A stretch of DNA of 64,000 nt from Deefgea tanakiae (GCF_019665765.1 NZ_CP081150.1:558001-622000); one strand, 5' to 3'; counted from the stretch's first letter, positions 43,656-52,404 are shown. Made by a program: numbers and translations. Notes: a model not told the origin generated them from the sequence alone.

Positions 43656-46184
43656 ATGAATTTGAAGTGGTGGCGTAGCGATGCAGCGGTGGCTGCCATG
43701 GTGTTGGTGCTATTTTTGATTGTTTGGCTGGCTACGCCGGTGATTCGCAGTCTGGAATCCCAAGCTTACGACGTGGCGATGACCCAAATTCAGCGTAGCC
43801 CGTCTCCTAAAATTTCCGTAATTGCCATTGATCAGCAGAGTTTAGATAATCTGGGGCGTTGGCCTTGGTCACGCGAAATTCACGCCAAAATGATTGCGCA
43901 GCTGCAGCAAGGTGGCGCGCAATTGATTGTACCCACGATTTTTTTTACCGAACCGCAGCGTGATCGAGGTTTGGATTTCATTGAAAAACTCGCGCAACAA
44001 ATATCTGGCAATCCTGAAGCCTATCCCGCCCAGCTCAATGACAATGTACAAGTAGCGCTACAAAATCTGAATGTGGATCGCCTGTTGGCGGAGCAGATTG
44101 GTGCCGCAGGGAATGTGTTGTTACCGATGATGTTTAGCTTGGGTGAGCAAGCGGGGGAAGCCACGCATGAGCTGCCGGAGTTTGTGATGCGCCAAGAAAT
44201 TGAGGGCAGTGGTGATGCCGCGCTGGGTATACCGCAATCCGTCATCAATCCAGTTTTGCCGATTGCAGAAATCGGTGAGCGCGCCAAAGGTGTCGCTTCA
44301 CTGAATTTAGATCCCGACTCCGATGGTGTTGTGCGCCGTATTCCACTGGCACTGCGATATTACGATGCGATTTTTCCGTCGTTTCTAAGTTTGACTGCGG
44401 CCAAGAGTCTTAACATCCCTAGTCGACAAATGAGCGTTAATTTTGGGCGCGCAGTATCGATGGGGCCGATGCGCTTTGCGACAGATCCCGATAGTACGTT
44501 TTTACCGCATTTTTATGCCAATCAGCATGGCAAACCCGCGTTTCAAATGGACTCCTTTTTTGATGTTGCGGCGGGCAAAATTCCAGCGAGCAAATATCGC
44601 GATCAAATCGTTTTAATAGGCGCGACTGCGCCTGGAATTGGCGCGGCTTTGACGTCACCAGTACTGGCTAACAATGCGCCGGTTGAGCTGTTTGCGCATA
44701 ATTTATCAGCGATGTTGTCGCAGCACTATTACACGCCAATGCGCTGGGGTTTTGCGATTACTTTGAGTTTGGTGGTGCTTGTGGCATTGTATTTGGCTGT
44801 GATTTTGCCGCGTTTACGCGCCAAGGCGGGGGCTATTTCAACTGCCGTGATTCTGCTCACATTGCTGCTGATGCATTACGTCTTAATGAGTAGCTTGATG
44901 ATTTGGTTGCAACTGATGGCACCCGCTAGTTTATTGATATTGGGGCATTTGGCGCTAACGACTAAGCGTTATCTATGGACTGAAGCGAAGGGCGATCAAT
45001 CTGCCAACGAGTCTGCTGAGTCTAATCGGATGCTGGGTTTAGCATTCCAAGGTCAGGGTCAATTGGATATGGCGTTTGATAAATTGCGCCGTGTGCCGCT
45101 CGATGACAGCATGATGGAGGTGATGTACAACCTCGGTCTTGATTTTGAGCGCAAACGACAATTTAACAAGGCTGAATCGGTGTATAGCCTGATGGCCAAG
45201 CACGATGCCAAGTTCAGAGATTTACCTGAAAAGTTAAAAATGGCACAGCAAATGTCCGAGACCGTCATTCTGGGCGCGGGCTCTGCGGGCGGTACGATGA
45301 TATTAGCGGGTGGCGACGTAGAAAAACCGATGTTGGGGCGCTATCAGCTGGAAAAAGAGCTGGGCAAAGGCGCGATGGGGGTCGTGTATTTAGGCAAAGA
45401 TCCTAAAATTGGGCGTGAAGTTGCGATTAAAACCCTCGCTTTGTCGCAAGAGTTTGAAGCTGATTTGTTAGAAGAAGCGCGGCAACGCTTTTTCCGCGAG
45501 GCGGAAACAGCAGGTAAATTGAATCATCCTAATATCGTCACGATTTTTGATGCGGGTGAAGAGCACGATTTGGCCTATATTGCGATGGAGTTTCTGCAAG
45601 GCGAAGATCTCACGCCGTATACTCGCCCCGCGCATTTGATGCCGATACTCGAAGTGATTACCTTGGTTAAGCAAATTGCCTTGGCTTTAGATTATGCGCA
45701 CAAAGCAGGCGTGGTGCATCGGGATATCAAACCTGCTAATGTCATGTATGATCGCACCCTTGGTGTGGCGAAGGTCACAGATTTTGGGATCGCTCGCATC
45801 ACTGATTCGAGCAAAACCAAAACCGGAATGGTGCTCGGAACGCCTTCGTTTATGTCGCCAGAGCAGTTGGCAGGCAAACATATTGATGGTCGTTCTGATT
45901 TGTTCTCACTGGGTGTGATGTTGTATCAATTATTAACTGGGCATTTGCCATTTGTGGGTAGCTCAATGGCGGAGTTGATGTATCGCATTACGCAACAACC
46001 AGCAACTGATCCACGGCAATATACCCCTAAAATGCCAGCAATATTGGTCAAGATTATATTAAAGGCTTTAGAAAAAGATCTAGGCCAGCGTTTTCAAACG
46101 GGCGCCCATTTTGCGCAAGTATTGGCAAAATTAGAGGTGGCGATAAAAGGAGTTGCGGATGCGCAGTCTAGCAACGGCACTTGA
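43656..46184 (+). CDS. CHASE2-domain transmembrane serine/threonine protein kinase
   Basis: Eukaryotic-like kinase with an extracytoplasmic sensor. One helix (about 12-32), a CHASE2 sensor domain (about 33-350; KISVIAIDQQSLDNLGRWPW is the typical start), then two or three helices (about 365-435). A tetratricopeptide-like segment lies at about 455-525. The linker has two T-x-I-L motifs (Thr 536 and 547). The kinase domain (about 558-825) has the Gly loop LGKGAMGVVYLG, Lys in VAIKTL, HRDIKPANVMYD, DFGIAR and GTPSFMSPEQ, all intact. Ligand unknown. It begins a six-gene signalling cluster, and its end overlaps the phosphatase gene by 26 bp. Confidence 0.93.
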   Translation: MNLKWWRSDAAVAAMVLVLFLIVWLATPVIRSLESQAYDVAMTQIQRSPSPKISVIAIDQQSLDNLGRWPWSREIHAKMIAQLQQGGAQLIVPTIFFTEPQRDRGLDFIEKLAQQISGNPEAYPAQLNDNVQVALQNLNVDRLLAEQIGAAGNVLLPMMFSLGEQAGEATHELPEFVMRQEIEGSGDAALGIPQSVINPVLPIAEIGERAKGVASLNLDPDSDGVVRRIPLALRYYDAIFPSFLSLTAAKSLNIPSRQMSVNFGRAVSMGPMRFATDPDSTFLPHFYANQHGKPAFQMDSFFDVAAGKIPASKYRDQIVLIGATAPGIGAALTSPVLANNAPVELFAHNLSAMLSQHYYTPMRWGFAITLSLVVLVALYLAVILPRLRAKAGAISTAVILLTLLLMHYVLMSSLMIWLQLMAPASLLILGHLALTTKRYLWTEAKGDQSANESAESNRMLGLAFQGQGQLDMAFDKLRRVPLDDSMMEVMYNLGLDFERKRQFNKAESVYSLMAKHDAKFRDLPEKLKMAQQMSETVILGAGSAGGTMILAGGDVEKPMLGRYQLEKELGKGAMGVVYLGKDPKIGREVAIKTLALSQEFEADLLEEARQRFFREAETAGKLNHPNIVTIFDAGEEHDLAYIAMEFLQGEDLTPYTRPAHLMPILEVITLVKQIALALDYAHKAGVVHRDIKPANVMYDRTLGVAKVTDFGIARITDSSKTKTGMVLGTPSFMSPEQLAGKHIDGRSDLFSLGVMLYQLLTGHLPFVGSSMAELMYRITQQPATDPRQYTPKMPAILVKIILKALEKDLGQRFQTGAHFAQVLAKLEVAIKGVADAQSSNGT

Positions 46185-46995
46185 AATTTGTGGCCTGACC
46201 GACGTAGGTAAACTGCGCGATCATAATGAAGATGCAATCAGTTTTGATACAGATATCGGCTTGGTCATACTTGCCGATGGAATGGGCGGTTACAATGCGG
46301 GTGAAGTCGCCAGCGGTATTGCCACGCAAGTGATGAGCGAAGTGATGCGGGCTCAATTGGCCGCAATGCCAGCGCATATTAAAACGGCTGGTAGTTTGTG
46401 GCCCGTGGCGCATGAAATGCTGTTGATTGCGGTAGATCGATCAAATTCACTGATTTTTCAGACGGCAGAGCAACATCCGCAATGTGCAGGAATGGGAACG
46501 ACCTTAGTTGGGGCTTTGTTTTACGATAATCATTTGGCAGTGGCGCATGTCGGTGATTCACGTGCTTATCGGTTTCGGCAGCAAGAACTAACGCAATTGT
46601 CGCGCGATCATTCGTTCTTGCAAGAGCAGATAGATGCTGGACTATTAACCGTGGCTGAGGCGCGTTATGCGCCACATAAAAATTTAGTCACTCGCGCAGT
46701 GGGTATTGCGCCGATGGTGCAAACCGAGTTGCATGAATATGCAGTTGAGCCAGACGATATTTATTTGTTCTGTTCAGACGGTTTAAGCGATATGTTGGAC
46801 GATGCTTCGATAGAGGCGATCTTGTCGTTGCAGGGTAATAATTTAACGTTAGCGACCCAGACGCTGGTTGAGCAAGCGAATGCGATGGGTGGAAAAGACA
46901 ATATTTCGGTGGTTTTAGTACGTATTCGGCGTGATTTTGGCGTTGATGATGGGATCTGGAAAAAAGTAGGCGGTTGGTTTGGCGCCAGTAATTAA
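46159..46995 (+). CDS. PP2C-family protein serine/threonine phosphatase
   Basis: Metal-dependent phosphatase expected to reverse the neighbouring kinase. Motifs in order: VGKLRDHNEDAI (metal-binding and substrate Arg/Asp region, about residue 19), LADGMGGYNAGEVAS (about 40), GTTLVGALFYDNHLAVAHVG and GDSRAYRF, DIYLFCSDGLSDML, GGKDNISVVLVR. All metal Asp residues are present. 278 residues. ATG 46159 has AAAGGAG 6 nt upstream, in the kinase 3' end; a TTG two codons earlier is possible. Overlap with the kinase implies coupled synthesis of kinase and phosphatase. Confidence 0.94.
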   Translation: MRSLATALEICGLTDVGKLRDHNEDAISFDTDIGLVILADGMGGYNAGEVASGIATQVMSEVMRAQLAAMPAHIKTAGSLWPVAHEMLLIAVDRSNSLIFQTAEQHPQCAGMGTTLVGALFYDNHLAVAHVGDSRAYRFRQQELTQLSRDHSFLQEQIDAGLLTVAEARYAPHKNLVTRAVGIAPMVQTELHEYAVEPDDIYLFCSDGLSDMLDDASIEAILSLQGNNLTLATQTLVEQANAMGGKDNISVVLVRIRRDFGVDDGIWKKVGGWFGASN

Positions 46996-47015
46996 AGTTT
47001 TGGAATCAATAACTC

Positions 47016-47648
47016 ATGGCAAAACTATTTTTAAGTCTGGAAGGCAATCCAGTTAAAGAATTCCGTCTGACTCGGCATCGGACTTCGATTGGGCGGCGCT
47101 CAACAAACGATATCCAAATCGATAATTTAGCAGTTTCGGGCGAGCATGCGGTCCTTGAGTTGGTTGGCCAGATTTATTTTATCGAAGATCAAAAAAGTAC
47201 CAATGGAACATCGGTCAATGGTGAAAAAATTCAGCGTCATCCATTGCGGGATGGTGATGAAATCAAAATTGGTAAATATAGTTTGAAGTTTTGGCGCGAA
47301 GCGGGTGCTGAAGCCAATGGGACTGATTTTGAAAGAACGATGATTTTACATGCCACGCCACAAGCACAGGTAAATGATAGCGCAGAGCAAACGGCCGTGG
47401 TGCGGGTGTTGACTGGTGCCAATGCTGGTCGTGAGTTAGTGTTAACGAAGAATACAACGACCTTGGGCAAAGCTGGGGTGCAAGTTTCAGTGATCAATCG
47501 TCGTGGTTTAGATTATTTCTTGGCACACGTAGAAGGTGCAAAGCGGCCCGTAGTGAATGGCCGTGAGATTGGTGAGCAGCCACATCAATTAATCGAAGAA
47601 GATCTCATTGAAATTTTAGGTATTCGGATGGCTTTTTTCTACCGGTAA
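47016..47648 (+). CDS. FHA-domain protein with a second degenerate FHA-like half
   Basis: Phosphothreonine-reading adaptor, 210 residues. The first FHA domain (about 15-95) has all binding residues: RTSIGRRSTNDIQID, SGEHAVLE and STNGTSVNG. A linker with Thr 108 in ERTMILHAT follows. The second half (about 125-210; VRVLTGANAGRELVL, then TTLGKAGVQVSVINRRG and VNGREIGE) has the strand pattern of FHA, but the Arg and Ser-x-x-His residues that hold phosphothreonine are not conserved. Likely partner of the kinase and phosphatase upstream; 20 bp after the phosphatase stop. Confidence 0.9.
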   Translation: MAKLFLSLEGNPVKEFRLTRHRTSIGRRSTNDIQIDNLAVSGEHAVLELVGQIYFIEDQKSTNGTSVNGEKIQRHPLRDGDEIKIGKYSLKFWREAGAEANGTDFERTMILHATPQAQVNDSAEQTAVVRVLTGANAGRELVLTKNTTTLGKAGVQVSVINRRGLDYFLAHVEGAKRPVVNGREIGEQPHQLIEEDLIEILGIRMAFFYR

Positions 47649-47652
47649 AGCG

Positions 47653-48420
47653 ATGAGTACATTCCGTGTCTTGGGTTGCAGCGGTGGAATTGGCGGTCAA
47701 AATCGCACGACTTCATTCTTGCTCAATCAAACTATCTTAATCGATGCCGGCACCGGCGTCGGTGATTTGAGCATGGAAGAACTACTGCAGATCGAGCATG
47801 TGTTTATTACGCATGCTCATTTAGATCATATTGCCTGCTTACCACTCTTGATTGATTCAACCATCGGTGCTCGTACCAGCCCGGTGACCGTGCATGCTAC
47901 TTCTGCAACGATACAAGTCCTCAAAAAGCATATTTTTAACTGGCATATTTGGCCCGATTTCAGTGTGATTCCCTCGGCTGAGGATGCGTTTTTACGTTAC
48001 GAAATGCATGAATTAGGCGAGCCTTATCAGCTTGATGAAATCACGATTACTCCGCTGCCAGCAGAGCACACTGTTCCCGCGGTTGCATTTCAGATCAACA
48101 ATGACCGTTCATCGATTGTGTTCAGTGGAGATACCGTTGGTGGCCAGCAATTTTGGCAAGTTGTAAATCAAATCACTAATCTAAAGACGCTGATTATTGA
48201 AACTGCGTTTGCAGAACGTGAATTGTCGTTGGCACTGCTCGCTAAGCATCTTTGCCCAAGCACCTTGGCCGTTGAATTGCAGAATTTGGCCAGTCATGTT
48301 GAGGTGTTGATTACCCATTTAAAACCCGCTGATAGCGATCTAACCATCGCTGAAGTGCTCAATTTAGATCACGTTCACCCGATTCGTCGACTTTTACAGG
48401 GTGAAATATTGGAGTTCTAA
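47653..48420 (+). CDS. Metallo-beta-lactamase-fold hydrolase, class II cyclic-nucleotide phosphodiesterase-like
   Basis: 255 residues with the metal motif THAHLDHIACLP (about 53-64), a second His in PAEHTVPAVAF (about 137), the Asp of FSGDTVGG (about 157) and the terminal His of ITHLKP. The start RVLGCSGGIGGQNRTTSFLL and the HAHLDH motif resemble class II 3',5'-cyclic-nucleotide phosphodiesterases, which cut cAMP or cGMP. Other metallo-beta-lactamase-fold activities cannot be excluded. Starts 4 bp after the FHA gene; the next gene starts 1 bp after its stop. Confidence 0.82.
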   Translation: MSTFRVLGCSGGIGGQNRTTSFLLNQTILIDAGTGVGDLSMEELLQIEHVFITHAHLDHIACLPLLIDSTIGARTSPVTVHATSATIQVLKKHIFNWHIWPDFSVIPSAEDAFLRYEMHELGEPYQLDEITITPLPAEHTVPAVAFQINNDRSSIVFSGDTVGGQQFWQVVNQITNLKTLIIETAFAERELSLALLAKHLCPSTLAVELQNLASHVEVLITHLKPADSDLTIAEVLNLDHVHPIRRLLQGEILEF

Positions 48421-48421
48421 A

Positions 48422-50764
48422 ATGCCCAATGCCGCATCAGGCTCTCATTTGACTTTCATGCATGATTTACAAGTCTTAACGACCAAAATTCATGCCACAG
48501 TTCGTTTAGATGAGCTATTAACTGAGATAAGCCCTGATGTATGCTGCGTTTTTGGCTGTGAGCGTTTTACCATCTATATCGTTAGTGATGATGGTCGTGA
48601 TTTGATTGCCAAGGTCAAAACAGGGCTTGAAGGCGTTCGCGAGCTGAGAATTACGATTAATGACCGTAGCTTGGCTGGATTTGCTGCCAATCATAAGCAA
48701 TTACTTAATATCTCAGATGTTTACAATGAGGGTGAGTTAAAGCAATACGGCCCGAACCTACAATTTTTGCACGTCGTCGATCAAAAAACAGGTTTTCACT
48801 CCAGAGAAATGCTGGTACTGCCGATTCTGAATGAGGCAGATGGCATTTTAGTCGGTGTTTTACAATTAATGAATCGTACCGACAAGCAGGCTTTTGGTAC
48901 TGACTTGTGTGAAGGCGCTCAGCTGTTGGCTAAAACGCTGGCCGTGGCATTGAAGCAACGTAAAACAGCAGCCAATCCTTTCGTTCCACAGCATAAATAT
49001 CATCAATTGATTGTCAGTGGCATCTTGTCACCCGCGGCATGGCAAGTTGCACTCAAAGAATCTCAAAAACTGCAGCAGGATATCGAGCAAGTATTGCAGG
49101 TGGGCTTTAGCGTAACCCCAGAGCAAATTGGCGCCTCATTGGCTGCATTTTATGGCCATTCTTATGAGCCATTTTCGAATGAACGCGTAAAACCGCTCGA
49201 ATTGTTGAAGAACATCAAGCGAGAATATGCGCTGGAGCAGCAGTGGCTGCCGATTGATGATGTGAATGACTGTGTATTAATTTTAACGACGGACCCAGAG
49301 CGTTTGCGTTTAAGTCATGCCAGCCAGTTGTTTGCTGATAAAAAACTGCAGATCAAAATCACGACTCGACAAGAATTTATTCGTACGGTGGATCAATTTT
49401 TTGGTGCGTTGGCCGACGGTAGTATTGATGTTTTATTGGGTTCGATGCATGAGGAAGATGAGGCGCAAAGCTTAAGTGCCGAAGAAGTGAGCGCAGCACA
49501 AGACAATGAAGTCGTTAAACTCGTCAATCAGATCATTAGCGATGCGCATCGGCAAGGGGCATCGGATATTCATATTGAGCCCTATACGGGCGCTGCTAAA
49601 ACCCAAATTCGCTTTCGACGCGATGGTGATTTACTTCATTATCGTGAAGTCCCCTCTGCATACCGTAATCCGCTGGTGACACGGTTAAAAATCATGTGTG
49701 ACTTGGATATCAGCGAGCGACGCAAACCACAAGACGGCAAAATTAAGATGAAAAAATTTGTGCCGACTTTAGATATCGAATTGCGGGTTGCAACGATTCC
49801 AACCGCAGGGGGCATGGAAGATGTGGTCATGCGAATTTTGGCCGCAGGTGAGCCACTTCCATTAGAAAAACTAGCTTTGTCTGAACGTAATCTTGCGCGA
49901 TTGAAGGCGGTGATCGCAAAGCCGTATGGATTGTTTTTTGTCTGTGGGCCGACGGGTTCAGGAAAGACGACAACTTTACATTCGGTACTTAAGTACCTCA
50001 ATCGCCCCGAAACTAAAATCTGGACGGCCGAAGATCCCGTCGAGATTACGCAAAAAGGTTTGCGCCAAGTTCAAGTTAACGTCAAAGCAGGTCTGACATT
50101 TGCGACGGTAATGCGCTCTTTTTTACGTGCAGATCCTGATGTGATTATGGTTGGTGAGATGCGCGATCTTGAAACGACTGGAATGGGTGTTGAAGCTTCT
50201 TTGACTGGGCATTTGGTGCTTTCAACGTTACATACCAATAGTGCGCCTGAATCGATTATTCGTTTATTAGATATGGGCATGGATCCGTTTAATTTTTCAG
50301 ATGCTCTACTGGGCGTTTTGGCGCAACGTTTGGCGCGTCGTTTGTGCCCCAAATGCCGTGAGGCTTATGAGCCAGATGCGAATGAATTAGAGCAAATGCT
50401 CAATGAATACGCCGATGAATTAAGGCATACACCAGCATGGCAAGCCGATCCGAATGCTGAATTTTCGGCGTTGCGGCAAGAGTGGCAAACAAATTATGTA
50501 AATCAAAAAGGGCAATATCGTTTGTATCGTCCGGTTGGCTGTGCTGAGTGCCACAACACAGGCTATAAAGGTCGGGTTGGTTTGCATGAGTTAATGCTTG
50601 GTACAGACGCGACCAAAAAACTGATTCAAGAGCATGCGCGGGTTGCTGCTTTACTGTCTTGTGCCTTGGACGAAGGAATGCGCACTCTGAAACAGGATGG
50701 GATTGAAAAAGTCATGCAAGGTCTGACCGATATGGCCCAAATTAGAGCGGTTTGCATTAAATAG
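48422..50764 (+). CDS. GAF-domain GspE/PilB-type ATPase
   Basis: 780 residues. An N-terminal GAF domain (about 15-185; LITEISP-like start, LPILNEADGILVGVLQLMNR) is followed by a T2SSE_N/MshEN-like domain (about 200-320; LSPAAWQVALKESQ and TPEQIGASLAAFYGHSY), which in relatives binds cyclic di-GMP. The ATPase has Walker A CGPTGSGKTTTLHS (about 508), DPDVIMVGEMRD (Walker B) and STLHTNSAPESI, and two Cys pairs (RLCPKCRE and CAECHNTG) for zinc. Such ATPases drive pili or type II secretion, but no pilin, platform or secretin gene is here. ATG 48422 is chosen over an upstream GTG that overlaps the hydrolase gene. Confidence 0.9.
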   Translation: MPNAASGSHLTFMHDLQVLTTKIHATVRLDELLTEISPDVCCVFGCERFTIYIVSDDGRDLIAKVKTGLEGVRELRITINDRSLAGFAANHKQLLNISDVYNEGELKQYGPNLQFLHVVDQKTGFHSREMLVLPILNEADGILVGVLQLMNRTDKQAFGTDLCEGAQLLAKTLAVALKQRKTAANPFVPQHKYHQLIVSGILSPAAWQVALKESQKLQQDIEQVLQVGFSVTPEQIGASLAAFYGHSYEPFSNERVKPLELLKNIKREYALEQQWLPIDDVNDCVLILTTDPERLRLSHASQLFADKKLQIKITTRQEFIRTVDQFFGALADGSIDVLLGSMHEEDEAQSLSAEEVSAAQDNEVVKLVNQIISDAHRQGASDIHIEPYTGAAKTQIRFRRDGDLLHYREVPSAYRNPLVTRLKIMCDLDISERRKPQDGKIKMKKFVPTLDIELRVATIPTAGGMEDVVMRILAAGEPLPLEKLALSERNLARLKAVIAKPYGLFFVCGPTGSGKTTTLHSVLKYLNRPETKIWTAEDPVEITQKGLRQVQVNVKAGLTFATVMRSFLRADPDVIMVGEMRDLETTGMGVEASLTGHLVLSTLHTNSAPESIIRLLDMGMDPFNFSDALLGVLAQRLARRLCPKCREAYEPDANELEQMLNEYADELRHTPAWQADPNAEFSALRQEWQTNYVNQKGQYRLYRPVGCAECHNTGYKGRVGLHELMLGTDATKKLIQEHARVAALLSCALDEGMRTLKQDGIEKVMQGLTDMAQIRAVCIK

Positions 50765-50778
50765 TCAGGAGTAGTGTG

Positions 50779-52371
50779 ATGGAACTGATTGAACTGCATG
50801 AACGATTAGAGAAACTCAATTCAATCGGTATCGCGCTCTCGGGTGAGACACATATTCACCGTTTGGTGGAAAGTATCTTGGTCGCCGCGACGGATCTGGT
50901 TCAGGCTGATGCTGGCACACTGTATTTGATTCGTGATCAGCAGCTGCACTTTGAAATTGTTTTGAACACCTCTTTGGGCATCGCAATGGGGGGGACGAGT
51001 GGCGTAGCGATTAGTTTACCAAGTATTCCCTTATTTAATGAGGATGGCTCACCGAATTTGGCGAATGTGGTTGCCTGTGCTGTGAATCAAAATAAAACAA
51101 TTAGTATCCCTGATGCCTACGCCACAGATGATGAATATGACTTCTCTGGCACGCGACGTTTCGATCAAAGTACAGGCTATCATTCCAAATCGTTTCTTTC
51201 TGTGCCCATGCGTAATCACGAAGGGGAAGTGATCGGTGCTTTACAACTGATTAATGCCACCACACAGTTGCAAGAAATCATTGCCTTTTCAATGAGCGAC
51301 CAGCATTTGGTTGAGTCGCTTGCTTCGCAGGCGGCGATTGCGATTACCAATCGGATGTTGATCAATTCTTTGCAGAAATTGTTTGAGGGTTTTATCAATT
51401 TGATCAATCTTGCGATTGATGACAAGTCCCCCTATACCAGCGGCCATTGTCAACGAGTGCCTGAGTTGACGATGATGTTGGCAGAAGCAGCTAATCGAAC
51501 AAATACCGGCCCATTGGCTAATTTTTCACTCACAGAACGAGATCGATACGAGCTGAAAATTGCAGGATTGCTGCATGATTGCGGCAAAATCACCACGCCG
51601 GTGCATGTGGTCGACAAGGCGACTAAGTTGCAAACCATCGCGGATCGGATTGAACTTATAGATATTAAATTTGAGGTTTTACTGCGGGATTTAGAAATCG
51701 CTCAGCTGCGGGGTGAGATTGATTTGGCTGAATACGAGTTCGAGCGAGAACAAATCTTCTCTGATCGGGCATTTCTTCGTCAGGCTAATTTAGGCGGAGA
51801 AATGATGAGCGATACGGATGTGGAGCGTATTGAGCGTATTGCTAAGCGCCAGTGGCAGCCGAGCGAAGGCGAGCGGCAAAACGTTTTGACGGTCGATGAG
51901 TTTGAAAACTTATCCATTCGTAAAGGCACGCTCACATCAGCAGAACGACAAATTATTAATCATCACATTAAAGTCACGATTCAAATGTTAGAGGCCCTGC
52001 CATGGCCAAAACATTTAATGAAGGTGCCGGAATATGCCGGTGGTCATCATGAGCGGATGGATGGTAAAGGATACCCAAAAGGCTTAACGCGAGATCAAAT
52101 GAGTGTGCAAGCACGCATTATGGGGATTGCGGATGTCTTTGAGGCCTTAACAGCGCGTGATCGGCCGTATAAAGAAGGTATGAAGCTGTCGGTGGCATTG
52201 GGGATTCTGACGCGAATGGCCTGTGAGCAGCATGTTGATCCCGATTTGCTCGAAGTTTTTTTGCGGGAAAAAGTTTGGCTTGATTATGCCGAGCAGTTTC
52301 TTGAACCCAGTCAATGTGATGTGGTTGATATTCAAAAATTGCTAGAAAAAATAAGGTGTATTACTCTGTAG
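50779..52371 (+). CDS. GAF-HD-GYP protein, predicted cyclic di-GMP phosphodiesterase
   Basis: 530 residues. GAF domain at about 15-195 (VAATDLVQADAGTLYLIR, LSVPMRNHEGEVIGALQLIN). HD-GYP domain from about 200: GHCQRVPELTMMLAEAA, the metal pair in LLHDCGKITTP (about 264-269), INHHI (about 392), GGHHERMDGKGYPKGL (about 420-435). About 164 residues lie between HD and GYP, some 100 more than in RpfG-type proteins; the insertion is charged and helical. All metal and GYP residues are kept, so activity is plausible. The final codons and stop are within a palindrome of the recR family. Last gene of the cluster, 14 bp after the ATPase gene. Confidence 0.9.
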   Translation: MELIELHERLEKLNSIGIALSGETHIHRLVESILVAATDLVQADAGTLYLIRDQQLHFEIVLNTSLGIAMGGTSGVAISLPSIPLFNEDGSPNLANVVACAVNQNKTISIPDAYATDDEYDFSGTRRFDQSTGYHSKSFLSVPMRNHEGEVIGALQLINATTQLQEIIAFSMSDQHLVESLASQAAIAITNRMLINSLQKLFEGFINLINLAIDDKSPYTSGHCQRVPELTMMLAEAANRTNTGPLANFSLTERDRYELKIAGLLHDCGKITTPVHVVDKATKLQTIADRIELIDIKFEVLLRDLEIAQLRGEIDLAEYEFEREQIFSDRAFLRQANLGGEMMSDTDVERIERIAKRQWQPSEGERQNVLTVDEFENLSIRKGTLTSAERQIINHHIKVTIQMLEALPWPKHLMKVPEYAGGHHERMDGKGYPKGLTRDQMSVQARIMGIADVFEALTARDRPYKEGMKLSVALGILTRMACEQHVDPDLLEVFLREKVWLDYAEQFLEPSQCDVVDIQKLLEKIRCITL

Positions 52372-52404
52372 GCTATTTAAATAAATGCTTGCAAGGCAAT
52401 ACCT
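52357..52404 (+). repeat. Third palindrome copy overlapping the HD-GYP stop codon
   Basis: Left arm GTATTACTCTGTAGGC (52358-52373) differs from the recR palindrome arm GTATTGCTCTGTAGGC at one base; right arm CTTGCAAGGCAATACC is less well conserved and pairs with wobbles. Loop about 15-16 nt, AT-rich. The left arm encodes the last residues and the TAG stop of the HD-GYP gene. Confidence 0.6.
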
